Of a DNA stretch of 12,111 nt, positions 1-8,276 are shown piece after piece (the first letter of the stretch is position 1; each line of letters begins with the position of its first letter). Below the pieces are notes generated by a model, which saw only the letters and a program-made list of their open reading frames with translations, ran no database searches and was not told the origin of the DNA. This DNA is from Anaerolineales bacterium (lineage in GTDB: Bacteria; Chloroflexota; Anaerolineae; Anaerolineales; UBA11858). A program made the position numbers and the translations under genes. Where the stretch lies: the NCBI GenBank assembly GCA_015485245.1, contig WFTY01000246.1, positions 1-12,111 on the forward strand, in the 5' to 3' direction.

Positions 1-1213
1 AGGGTACGATGCGTCCGTTGGGGAGCTGCGCCGTCTTTCCGGAGACTGCCCGGGAGACGGTGGATTCATGCACGCCCAGCCGTTCAGCCAGGCTGGCGCG
101 GGTCATACTCTTTAGATAGCGGTCGCCCTTGAGGATGAAGTCACGCTGCTCCTTCGCCAGAATCGTCACCAACCCTTGCAGGGTGTTCTCGCGTTGCCGC
201 AAGCATTTTATCAGCAGGTTAGCCTTTTCGTAGTCCTGTTGCCATTTTTCGAGCTGGTTGGCGGGGGCTTTGCGCATTTCCTGGCGGAAGAGCGGGTGCA
301 AGCGCGGCATGCCGCTAAGCGGGAAGAGCAATTCAACCACCAGGGAGCTGCTGGGGCGCCCGTTCAGCGTGCGGATGAGGATATCGGGGGAGTGGTAGAC
401 CGGGGGGATGGCTTCGTTCCCGTAGCGCACGCTGCCCCAATGGGCGCGAGCGGGGAAAGGATTGAGGTTGTGGTGGATGAAATCGGCGATTACCTCGGCG
501 CGCGCCGAGGAGACGCCCAGCAGCGCGCCCAGCTTGTTGAAGTGCCGTTGGCTGAGCAGATTCATCCCCTCGCGGATGGCGCGGCCGGCCAGGCGCGCGA
601 TCTCGTCTTGTCGATTGAGCGCTTCGAGTTGGATCAGTAGAGCCTCGCGCGTATCTGCCGCGCCCACGCCAATTGGCTCGGCGAATTGAATCAACCGTAA
701 TACGGCGCGCACGCGCTCGGGCGAGGCGTGATGATAGCGGCAAATTTCCAGTATGGGTACGGGGAGCAGGCCATCGTCGTCCAGGCTGGTGAGGATGTGT
801 GCGGCAATCGCCCGGTCTTCCTCTGCCAGGTCTGGGGCAATCTGGCGCAGCACATAGCCCGCCAGGTCGATCTGCGGGGCGAGGTTGTCGTCGGGAAGGT
901 CTTCCGCGTGATGGTGTGCTTTGGGGGTGTTGTTCGCGGCGGGATAATCATCCCGGGCGATGGTGAAGACGATTGGTTCGAGGTCGTTGGGATCCTGGGG
1001 ACGGCTGCACAGCGGACAGGGGCCTGGGTCGAGCAGGCGCCGGCCGCAGGTGCGGCAGCGGCGGATGGGGGCCAGTTCGAGTGCCGGGTTGGCCGCCAGC
1101 TCCGCCTCGATGGTCTGTTGCAACTCGGCTGCGGTCATACTTAACAGCGTCATGGTTTGCGCCAGGTGAGCGGTGGTTTGCGGGCGAAGTTGTTGCAGGT
1201 GAATAGGATACAT
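1..1213 (-). CDS. rpoN: RNA polymerase sigma-54 factor RpoN, C-terminus cut by window edge
   Basis: Alternative sigma factor that directs RNA polymerase to -24/-12 promoters, which need AAA+ activators to open. The reading frame is open for 404 codons to the window edge; I checked it codon by codon. Residues 1-47 match the activator-interacting region, a Gln-rich helix ending in AANPALEL. About 110-345 fit the core-binding domain. The helix-turn-helix signature HESTVSRAVSGK lies near 382-393, preceded by AKEQRDFILKGDRYLKSMT. The terminal RpoN box would lie outside the window, so roughly 60 residues are missing. Oddity: residues 53-69 hold C-x2-C-x9-C-x2-C, a zinc-ribbon-like insert right after the activator-interacting region that classical RpoN lacks. 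The ATG at 1213 has a GAGG ribosome site 6 nt upstream. The gene is divergent from trmFO. The family is certain; zinc binding is inferred. Confidence 0.95.
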   Translation of the reverse strand, partial: MYPIHLQQLRPQTTAHLAQTMTLLSMTAAELQQTIEAELAANPALELAPIRRCRTCGRRLLDPGPCPLCSRPQDPNDLEPIVFTIARDDYPAANNTPKAHHHAEDLPDDNLAPQIDLAGYVLRQIAPDLAEEDRAIAAHILTSLDDDGLLPVPILEICRYHHASPERVRAVLRLIQFAEPIGVGAADTREALLIQLEALNRQDEIARLAGRAIREGMNLLSQRHFNKLGALLGVSSARAEVIADFIHHNLNPFPARAHWGSVRYGNEAIPPVYHSPDILIRTLNGRPSSSLVVELLFPLSGMPRLHPLFRQEMRKAPANQLEKWQQDYEKANLLIKCLRQRENTLQGLVTILAKEQRDFILKGDRYLKSMTRASLAERLGVHESTVSRAVSGKTAQLPNGRIVP

Positions 1214-1232
1214 GGCGACCTCGTGTAGGCTC

Positions 1233-1261
1233 AGTATAGCGGGTATTGCTCCTGGTTGCAA
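1233..1261 (-). promoter_or_regulatory. Candidate sigma-70-type promoter of rpoN
   Basis: On the minus strand TTGCAA (1261-1256, four of six bases match the -35 consensus) is separated by exactly 17 bp from TATACT (1238-1233, five of six match the -10). Transcription would begin near 1226, giving a leader of about 13 nt that contains the GAGG ribosome site of rpoN. Spacing and position are both ideal. This is prediction from sequence only. Confidence 0.55.
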
Positions 1262-1325
1262 GATGCGTGCCGTTTGCACGAAGGGGCGAACGCTTAATGC
1301 GGTGCGCGCGAATTGAATATCGAGG

Positions 1326-1331
1326 TAAAAT
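1326..1331 (+). promoter_or_regulatory. Candidate -10 box of trmFO, leaderless position
   Basis: TAAAAT (five of six match the -10 consensus) ends 8 bases before the A of the trmFO start codon, so transcription would begin at or one base before the ATG. No good -35 hexamer is present 16-18 bp upstream (the region reads GC-rich, around 1302-1309). The only purine-rich stretch, GAGG at 1322-1325, is 13 nt from the ATG, which is too far for a normal ribosome site. Weak evidence. Confidence 0.3.
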
Positions 1332-1338
1332 CGACAGC

Positions 1339-2700
1339 ATGAAAGCTCTGACCATCATCGGCGGTGGACTGGCTGGCAGCGAGGCGGCCTGGCAAGCCGC
1401 CGAACGCGGCGTGCATGTGCGCCTGTACGAGATGCGCCCGCAGGTTGAAACCGGCGCGCACACCAGCCCCGACCTGGCTGAGCTGGTGTGTTCGAATTCG
1501 CTGGGGTCGAACCTGCCCGACCGCGCCCCTGGTGTGTTGAAGAATGAGCTGCGCCGCCTGGGTTCGCTGCTGATGCGCTGCGCTGATCAGACCGCCGTCC
1601 CCGCTGGCGGCGCGCTGGCGGTGGATCGGGAGAAGTTTTCGCGGCGGGTCACCGCGGCGTTGGAGGCCCACCCGCGGGTGGAGATCGTCCGCAAGGAGGC
1701 GACGGCTATCCCTGATGGGCCCGCGGTGATCGCCTCTGGCCCGTTGACCTCGGCGCGCCTTTCCGACGCCATCGCCGAGCTGACCGGGCGGGAGCACTTG
1801 TACTTCTTTGACGCCATCGCTCCGATTGTCACTCTCGATTCGATCAACTTTGACATCGCATTTCGGGGTTCGCGCTATGGGCGCGGTGAACAGATGGCGG
1901 GGGATTACATCAATTGCCCGCTGAATCGGGAGGAGTATTACGCTTTTGTGGAGGCGCTGCGTACCGCCGAGCGGATCGAGCTGAAATCCTTCGAGCTTCA
2001 ACTGGAGCAGGGCGTCAAGGCCGGCGCGCACACCTTTTTTGAGGGGTGTCTGCCGGTGGAAGTGCTGGCGCAACGCGGCGTGGATACGCTGGCCTTTGGC
2101 CCGCTGCGCCCCGTCGGCCTGGCCGATCCGCGCACCGGACGACGCCCTTATGCGGTGGTGCAACTGCGCCAGGACGATCTTGCCGGGACGCTGTACAATC
2201 TGGTCGGTTTTCAGACCAACCTAAAGTTTCCGGAGCAGCGCCGGGTGTTTCGAATGATTCCCGGTTTGGAGAACGCCGAGTTTGCCCGTTATGGGCAGAT
2301 GCACCGCAACACGTTCATTTTCTCCCCGGCGTTGTTGCGACCGACGCTGCAATTCCGCGGTCGGGATGCTTTGTTCTTCGCCGGGCAGATCACCGGAGTA
2401 GAGGGGTATGCAGGCAACATCGCCACTGGTCTACTGGCGGGATGGAACGCCGCTCGCCTGCTCAGCGGCCAGCAACCCCTGACGCTGCCGCGCGAGACTA
2501 TGCTGGGCGCGCTGTGCTATTATGTCACCCACGCCAGCGCAGCAGATTTTCAGCCGATGAAAGCGAACTTCGGCATTTTGCCGTCGTTAGATGAAAAAGT
2601 CAAGCGGGGGCGGCGCGGTAAGCGTCAACGGATGCTGGCATACGCCAACCGGGCTACCGCTTCTCTGGATCGTTTCATGCAACTCGTTGCCGAAAAGTAA
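1339..2700 (+). CDS. trmFO: TrmFO, folate/FAD-dependent tRNA U54 methyltransferase
   Basis: Makes 5-methyluridine at position 54 in the T-loop of tRNAs, with 5,10-methylenetetrahydrofolate as carbon donor and FAD as reductant, in the cytoplasm. The 453-residue product has the FAD-binding N-terminus IIGGGLAGSEAAW (6-18) and the TrmFO signatures TGAHTSPDLAELVCSNSLGS (38-57) and APGVLKNELRRLGSLLM (63-79). Cys51 and Cys237 (in FEGCLPVE) match the two functional cysteines of the Bacillus enzyme. The C-terminal part carries GQITGVEGYAGNIATGLLAG, the second dinucleotide-binding signature. I chose the ATG at 1339 because family similarity begins at MKALTIIGGG; the TTG at 1246 would only add an unrelated 31-residue tail. 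No proper ribosome site is visible. It is divergent from rpoN, and the peptidase gene follows after 38 nt, possibly cotranscribed. Full length and intact. Confidence 0.97.
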   Translation: MKALTIIGGGLAGSEAAWQAAERGVHVRLYEMRPQVETGAHTSPDLAELVCSNSLGSNLPDRAPGVLKNELRRLGSLLMRCADQTAVPAGGALAVDREKFSRRVTAALEAHPRVEIVRKEATAIPDGPAVIASGPLTSARLSDAIAELTGREHLYFFDAIAPIVTLDSINFDIAFRGSRYGRGEQMAGDYINCPLNREEYYAFVEALRTAERIELKSFELQLEQGVKAGAHTFFEGCLPVEVLAQRGVDTLAFGPLRPVGLADPRTGRRPYAVVQLRQDDLAGTLYNLVGFQTNLKFPEQRRVFRMIPGLENAEFARYGQMHRNTFIFSPALLRPTLQFRGRDALFFAGQITGVEGYAGNIATGLLAGWNAARLLSGQQPLTLPRETMLGALCYYVTHASAADFQPMKANFGILPSLDEKVKRGRRGKRQRMLAYANRATASLDRFMQLVAEK

Positions 2701-2738
2701 TGCGTATAGCCACTTAATCATCTGCCATAACTATAACC

Positions 2739-3677
2739 ATGCCACAACTAAAACAAGCCCTCCCAACACTCATTGCCATGATCATCGGAGCCAGCGCGGC
2801 TTACGTCGCACACGCGATTCAGCCGGATTACCGCCTTCCGAGCTTAAATGAGCTTCTTCCGCGCCCCCAGGAGCAATTCGACGGCGAACGCGCTCTCGAG
2901 GATATTAAAACTCAGTTGTCCTTTGGGCCGCGTATCCCTGGCGAGGAAGGACATTTTGTTTTCCGCGAATGGCTGGGCGGGCAGTTGTACCAGGCCGGTT
3001 GGCAAGTAAAAGAGCAGGTGAGTCTATCCCCCGACGGGCGCGAGATTCGCAATGTTGTCGCCTACCGTTTGGGGATGGAGGAGCCACCCAAAGGGTGGGT
3101 CGTGCTCGGCGCGCATTACGACACACGTATCGTTGCCGATGAGGACCTCGATCCTGCAAAACGGGCATACCCCGTGCCCGGAGCAAACGACGGCGCTTCG
3201 GGCGTGGCTGTACTTCTCGAGCTGGCGCGCGTTCTTCCTGAAGATGCTCCTGTGTGGCTGGTGTTCTTCGACGCCGAGGACAACGGGCGCATCCCGGGGT
3301 GGGACTGGATTTTGGGTTCGCGCGAATTTGTCGCCCAGCTGGAGAAGAAGCCAACCGCCGCGGTGATTGTGGACATGGTTGGCGACCGGGAATTGAACCT
3401 TCCTATCGAGCAAAACTCCTCCCCGCGGCTGGTCGCCGAGATATGGGGACAGGCCGCTGCTTTGGGATACAGCGACCGCTTTCTTTCCACCCCTGGCTAT
3501 CGCATGCTGGACGACCATACGCCGTTCCTGGAAGCAGGCATCCCCGCGGTTGACATCATTGACTTTGATTATCCCTATTGGCACACCACCGAAGACACGT
3601 TAGACAAGGTCTCCGCTGAGAGCTTACAAGCCGTGGGCGACACGGTGCTGGCCTGGCTGTTGAATCGCCAGCCCTGA
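2739..3677 (+). CDS. Exported M28-family metallopeptidase / glutaminyl-cyclase-like protein
   Basis: A 312-residue zinc hydrolase of the M28 fold. Residues 9-27 are hydrophobic and followed by AHA (24-26), so they are a signal peptide or membrane anchor and the catalytic part lies outside the cytoplasm. Probable metal-site and catalytic residues visible in order are His126 and Asp128 in GAHYDT, Asp151 in GANDGASG, Glu180-Asp181 in FFDAEDNG, Asp216 in VDMVGD, and His282 in YWHTTED. The spacing, the segment WILGSREF and the DDHTPFLEAGIPAVDIIDFDY block resemble glutaminyl-peptide cyclotransferases as much as aminopeptidases. Both M28 histidines are kept, so either peptide hydrolysis or N-terminal pyroglutamate formation is possible. 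No ribosome site precedes the ATG. The gene lies 38 nt after trmFO, with no obvious functional link. Family certain, substrate unknown. Confidence 0.88.
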   Translation: MPQLKQALPTLIAMIIGASAAYVAHAIQPDYRLPSLNELLPRPQEQFDGERALEDIKTQLSFGPRIPGEEGHFVFREWLGGQLYQAGWQVKEQVSLSPDGREIRNVVAYRLGMEEPPKGWVVLGAHYDTRIVADEDLDPAKRAYPVPGANDGASGVAVLLELARVLPEDAPVWLVFFDAEDNGRIPGWDWILGSREFVAQLEKKPTAAVIVDMVGDRELNLPIEQNSSPRLVAEIWGQAAALGYSDRFLSTPGYRMLDDHTPFLEAGIPAVDIIDFDYPYWHTTEDTLDKVSAESLQAVGDTVLAWLLNRQP

Positions 3678-3679
3678 GC

Positions 3680-3708
3680 TTGGCAAATGCATTCACTTCG
3701 CTTACACT
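3680..3708 (+). promoter_or_regulatory. Candidate promoter of the histidine kinase-hflX operon
   Basis: TTGGCA (3680-3685, five of six match the -35) is followed after exactly 17 bp by TACACT (3703-3708, four of six match the -10). Transcription would start near 3715-3716, only two or three bases before the ATG at 3718. No Shine-Dalgarno sequence lies in front of that ATG, which fits a leaderless or nearly leaderless mRNA. Prediction from sequence only. Confidence 0.5.
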
Positions 3709-3717
3709 TAATTCACC

Positions 3718-4968
3718 ATGCGCGTCCTTGACCTGTTGAAGCAAGTTCGTCAGCGGTGGGTGGAACGAGTCGTCCACCGGCTGGCGCGCGGGGAACACAC
3801 CCGCGAGAGCTTCCGTCAGGAGCTGGAGCGCTACCTGGAACTGGTGGAGCAAGCCATTCTCAGCGGCGACCCTGGATGGTTGAACGAAATCCTCGATCGC
3901 TGGATTTCCGTGCGTACGCAGAGCGAGCAGCAACATCACGCCGCCAGTCTGGCCCCTATCCTGCGCCACATCTTGCTCTCGCTCTCATTTGTAGCCCGCG
4001 AGAACCTCAGCGACGCCGACGCGCTGGAACTGTTGACCGCTTATCTTCCGCTGCACAGCCACGCGCTGGAATACACCTCACGCCTGGAGGGCGAGGCCTA
4101 TGTTGAGTACATCGCCAGCGAGCTGGAGGAGGCGCGTCGCCGGTTGGAGCGGATCGACCGCAGCAAATCGAATTTCATCTCGGTGGCGGCGCACGAGCTT
4201 AAAACCCCGCTCACCCTGATTGAGGGGTATGCCTCCATGCTGATGGAGACGTATGCGCAGAATGACGCCGCCGCCTTGTTACTCAAGGGTATCGCCACCG
4301 GTGTGCAACGCCTGCGGGAGATCATCGACGACATGATTGACGTCTCGTTGATTGACAACAAGATGCTGCAACTCAATTTCCAGCCGGTCTGGTTGCAACA
4401 GTTGTTGGGGATTGCCTCCCACGAATTACAGAGCGTGCTCCAGGAACGCGATATTACCCTTCAGTTGGAAGATTTCCCCGGCAGCAACGAGATGATTTTC
4501 GCTGATTCCGAACGTCTTTACCAGGCTTTCTGGAACCTGCTGACCAACGCTGTCAAGTACACCCCCAATGGCGGACGGATCACCGTTAGCGGCCGCACGC
4601 TTCCTGGCTTCATCGAGGTGACGGTGAGCGACACCGGCATCGGCATTGACCCTGAGGACCAGGTGCTCATCTTTGAAAAATTTGGCAGTTTGGGGGATGC
4701 CTCGCTGCACTCCAGCGGCAGGACCAAATTCAAGGGCGGCGGCCCTGGCCTGGGGTTGTCGATCACCAAGGGAATCGTCGAGGCGCACGGCGGCACCATC
4801 TGGGTCGAATCGCCCGGCTGCGACGAGAAGACCTGCCCGGGCTCGACCTTCCATGTGCTCCTGCCCATTCGCAAGGAAGCGCCCAACGAGCAATTGAACA
4901 AGCTGTTTCGTCCCATGTTGATGGAGACGAAGACCAACGCTCACGCTGGCGAGAAAGCGGAAACCTGA
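3718..4968 (+). CDS. Cytoplasmic sensor histidine kinase
   Basis: A 416-residue two-component histidine kinase without transmembrane segments, so probably a soluble sensor. Residues 1-130 are a helix-rich input region I cannot assign; 131-150 look like a short coiled-coil linker (ELEEARRRLERIDRSKS). The dimerisation/phosphoacceptor region follows, with FISVAAHELKTPLTL and phospho-His at 159. The ATPase domain shows the N-box NLLTNAVKYTPNGG (273-286), the G1 box DTGIGI (305-310), the F-box IFEKFGSLG (318-326) and the G2 box GGGPGLGLSI (340-349). Residues 364-376 form a two-cysteine loop (Cys368, Cys373) before the last strand, and a tail of about 30 polar residues follows. No response regulator is adjacent, so it is an orphan here. 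hflX starts 8 nt downstream, pointing to cotranscription. Signal and partner are unknown. Confidence 0.93.
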   Translation: MRVLDLLKQVRQRWVERVVHRLARGEHTRESFRQELERYLELVEQAILSGDPGWLNEILDRWISVRTQSEQQHHAASLAPILRHILLSLSFVARENLSDADALELLTAYLPLHSHALEYTSRLEGEAYVEYIASELEEARRRLERIDRSKSNFISVAAHELKTPLTLIEGYASMLMETYAQNDAAALLLKGIATGVQRLREIIDDMIDVSLIDNKMLQLNFQPVWLQQLLGIASHELQSVLQERDITLQLEDFPGSNEMIFADSERLYQAFWNLLTNAVKYTPNGGRITVSGRTLPGFIEVTVSDTGIGIDPEDQVLIFEKFGSLGDASLHSSGRTKFKGGGPGLGLSITKGIVEAHGGTIWVESPGCDEKTCPGSTFHVLLPIRKEAPNEQLNKLFRPMLMETKTNAHAGEKAET

Positions 4969-4976
4969 AGGTATCT

Positions 4977-6289
<1,313 letters not shown>

Positions 6290-6290
<1 letters not shown>

Positions 6291-6499
6291 TGCAGCGCTT
6301 TAATCGCTTTCTGGATCAGCTTTCCAACTATCTCGCCGTGCGCAAAGGATTGATCCCCATCCTTGGGATCAGCCTGGTAGCGTTGAATTTCATCCTGGGC
6401 TTTTTCCCTGCCTTGGGATGGGTGGTGCAGAGTGATCTGTTCCTTCACCTGGGGGTGATCGTCGGCCTGGTGGGGATTCTGCTCGCCTGGGCTTTGTAA
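6290..6499 (+). CDS. Small two-helix membrane protein, function unknown
   Basis: A 69-residue product that starts on the last base of the hflX stop codon (TGATG), a typical translational-coupling arrangement, which is the main reason to believe it is real. Residues 1-20 are amphipathic and basic (RFNRF, AVRKG). Residues 21-39 and 51-68 are strongly hydrophobic and long enough to cross the membrane, joined by a short turn with GFFPALGW. The positive N-terminus and short loop suggest a hairpin with both ends inside. No catalytic motif is visible and I do not recognise a characterised family. Being coupled to hflX suggests expression at the same time as the GTPase, but not a known partnership. 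It is followed by the hairpin at 6517-6574. Confidence 0.75.
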
Positions 6500-6516
6500 C
6501 TGTATTTCCAAAACGC

Positions 6517-6574
6517 GATCAGCGCCCTTCGATACGCGCTGCGCTAATGCTCCGCGCTACTCAGGGCGCTGATC
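6517..6574. repeat. Large inverted repeat between convergent genes, probable bidirectional terminator
   Basis: Two perfect 12-bp arms, GATCAGCGCCCT (6517-6528) and AGGGCGCTGATC (6563-6574), enclose a 34-nt loop. The loop is itself rich in GCGC pieces and could fold further. It sits between the stop of the plus-strand membrane-protein gene (6499) and the stop of the minus-strand pckA (6600), the expected place for a shared terminator. T-runs are short: TTT after the arm on the plus strand and TTTT shortly past it on the minus strand. The loop core resembles a family of intergenic palindromes I associate with many copies per genome, but one window cannot show this. Confidence 0.6.
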
Positions 6575-6599
6575 TTTCCGCCGTGTGTGTTTCGCCACT

Positions 6600-8243
6600 T
6601 TACAGCTTCGGCCCGGCGGCCTGGACTTCTTCTGGCACCGCGGCGGCGTACTTTTTGAAGTTCTCCACAAAGCGCGCCGCCAGCTGACGGTATTTTTCGT
6701 CGTAGGCCGCCTTGCTTGGCCAGGATTCCGCCGGGTAGAGCACCTCATCGGGCACCCCAGGACAGCGCCTGGGCACTTGAAAGCCGAACACAGGCTCGCT
6801 GTAGTAATCAACTTGATCTAGTGCTCCACTGAGCGCGGCTCGCAGCATGGCGCGCGTGTAGGAAATCGAAATGCGCTTGCCGACCCCATAGGGGCCGCCC
6901 ACCCAGCCAGTGTTGAGCAACCAGGCGGTTGTGCCATGGCGTTCCATTTTGCGCGCCAGCAGTTCCGCGTAACGCGCCGGGTGATGCACCATGAACGGCG
7001 CGCCGAAACAGGCACTGAAAGTGATCTCCGGCTCCTCCCCCAGGCCGACCTCGGTGCCGCCGACTTTGGAGGTGTACCCGGAGATGAAGTGGTACATCGC
7101 CTGCGCCGGGGTCAGGCGGGCGATGGGCGGCATCACCCCCGAGGCGTCGCAGGTCAGCAGGATGACGTTGCGCGGGTGGCCGCCGTGCCCTTCCAGCAGA
7201 GCGTTTTCAATATAGCGCAGGGGATAGGAAGCGCGCGTGTTCTCGGTGATCTCGTCGTCGTCCAGGTCAATCAGGCGGCTCACCGGGTCGTAGATCACGT
7301 TCTCCAGAATGGTGCCGAACCGTTGGGTACAGGCGTAAATCTCCGGCTCCGCCGTGGGAGAGAGGCGAATCACCTTCGCGTAGCAGCCGCCCTCAAAATT
7401 GAACACCCCGTCATCAGCCCAGCCATGCTCGTCGTCGCCGATCAGCTTGCGGCTGGGATCGGCAGAGAGAGTAGTCTTCCCTGTGCCGGAGAGACCGAAG
7501 AACAGGGCCACATCATCCGGGTCATCGCCCTGGTTGGCCGAGCAGTGCATGGTCATCACGCCTTCTTTAGGCAGCAGATAGTTGAGCACGGTGAAGATGG
7601 ACTTTTTGATCTCACCCGAATAGCCTGTGCCGCCGATGATCGCCAGTTGCTGTTCGAAGTTGAGCACAATGAACGTCTCTGAGCGCGTGCCGTCAATTGG
7701 CGGGAAGGCGCGGAAGGAGGGCAAAGCGATCACGGTGAATTGCGGCACGTGTGTGCGGTATTCCTCGGCGTTGCGCAGCGGGATGAACATGTTGCGGGCG
7801 AACAGGCTGTGCCAGGCATATTCGGTGACGATGCGCACCGGCAGGCGGTAATTGGGGTGCGCGCCGGCGTAGCAATCCTGTACAAACAGATCGCGCCCCT
7901 GGACGAAGCCCTGCAGGCGGGAGAAGAGCGCCTCGAACATCACGCGGCTGTATGGACGGTTATGCTCGCCCCACCAGATATCCTCTTCTGTGGAGGATTC
8001 GCGCACGATATATTTATCCTGCGCGGCGCGGGCGGTGTGCTTGCCTGAACGCACCACCACCGGCCCCTGGTTGACGACGCGACCCTCGCCGCGAAAAACG
8101 ATCTCTTCGTACAGGGCTTCCGGGGGCAGGTTCCAGTATGCCAGGCGCAGATTGGTCAGGCCGTGGTTGCTCAGGCTGTACTCCGCCTTCAGGGCGTGCG
8201 CCTGGCCCTGGGCCGGGGTTTGGATGTTCAACAGATTATTCAT
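6600..8243 (-). CDS. pckA: Phosphoenolpyruvate carboxykinase (ATP)
   Basis: Converts oxaloacetate plus ATP to PEP, CO2 and ADP, the entry step of gluconeogenesis in the cytoplasm. The 547-residue length is normal for the ATP-dependent family. Visible motifs are VVRSGKHTARAAQDKYIV near 63-80 (substrate arginine), YSGEIKKSIF at 208-217 (metal-binding lysine), MHCSANQG at 232-239 (metal-binding histidine), the kinase P-loop GLSGTGKTT at 250-258, the metal-site DDEHGW at 270-275, and NTRASYPLRYIENA at 335-348 for ATP binding. The ATG at 8243 has only a weak AGGG about ten bases upstream. The gene follows the aminotransferase by 33 nt on the same strand, with no terminator between them, so cotranscription is likely. 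It converges on the hflX operon. Confidence 0.97.
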   Translation of the reverse strand: MNNLLNIQTPAQGQAHALKAEYSLSNHGLTNLRLAYWNLPPEALYEEIVFRGEGRVVNQGPVVVRSGKHTARAAQDKYIVRESSTEEDIWWGEHNRPYSRVMFEALFSRLQGFVQGRDLFVQDCYAGAHPNYRLPVRIVTEYAWHSLFARNMFIPLRNAEEYRTHVPQFTVIALPSFRAFPPIDGTRSETFIVLNFEQQLAIIGGTGYSGEIKKSIFTVLNYLLPKEGVMTMHCSANQGDDPDDVALFFGLSGTGKTTLSADPSRKLIGDDEHGWADDGVFNFEGGCYAKVIRLSPTAEPEIYACTQRFGTILENVIYDPVSRLIDLDDDEITENTRASYPLRYIENALLEGHGGHPRNVILLTCDASGVMPPIARLTPAQAMYHFISGYTSKVGGTEVGLGEEPEITFSACFGAPFMVHHPARYAELLARKMERHGTTAWLLNTGWVGGPYGVGKRISISYTRAMLRAALSGALDQVDYYSEPVFGFQVPRRCPGVPDEVLYPAESWPSKAAYDEKYRQLAARFVENFKKYAAAVPEEVQAAGPKL

Positions 8244-8276
8244 GGTGTATATCCCTGTGTGGGTGTTGCTTGCGTG

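Noticed and set aside
402..407. Possible frameshift in rpoN at a run of six G
   Set aside because: A first reading suggested a shift here, but counting the bases again showed the rpoN frame passes through unbroken to the window edge.
176..640. Plus-strand ORF of 154 codons opposite rpoN
   Set aside because: It lies entirely antisense to a clear rpoN frame, has no recognisable domain and is explained by GC-rich codon positions.
1246..1338. Upstream in-frame TTG start for trmFO
   Set aside because: The added 31 residues have no family similarity and precede the conserved FAD-binding N-terminus, which in TrmFO begins within a few residues of the start.
6936..7682. 248-codon plus-strand ORF opposite pckA
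   Set aside because: Antisense to the PEP carboxykinase core, including its P-loop region; no start signal and no domain.
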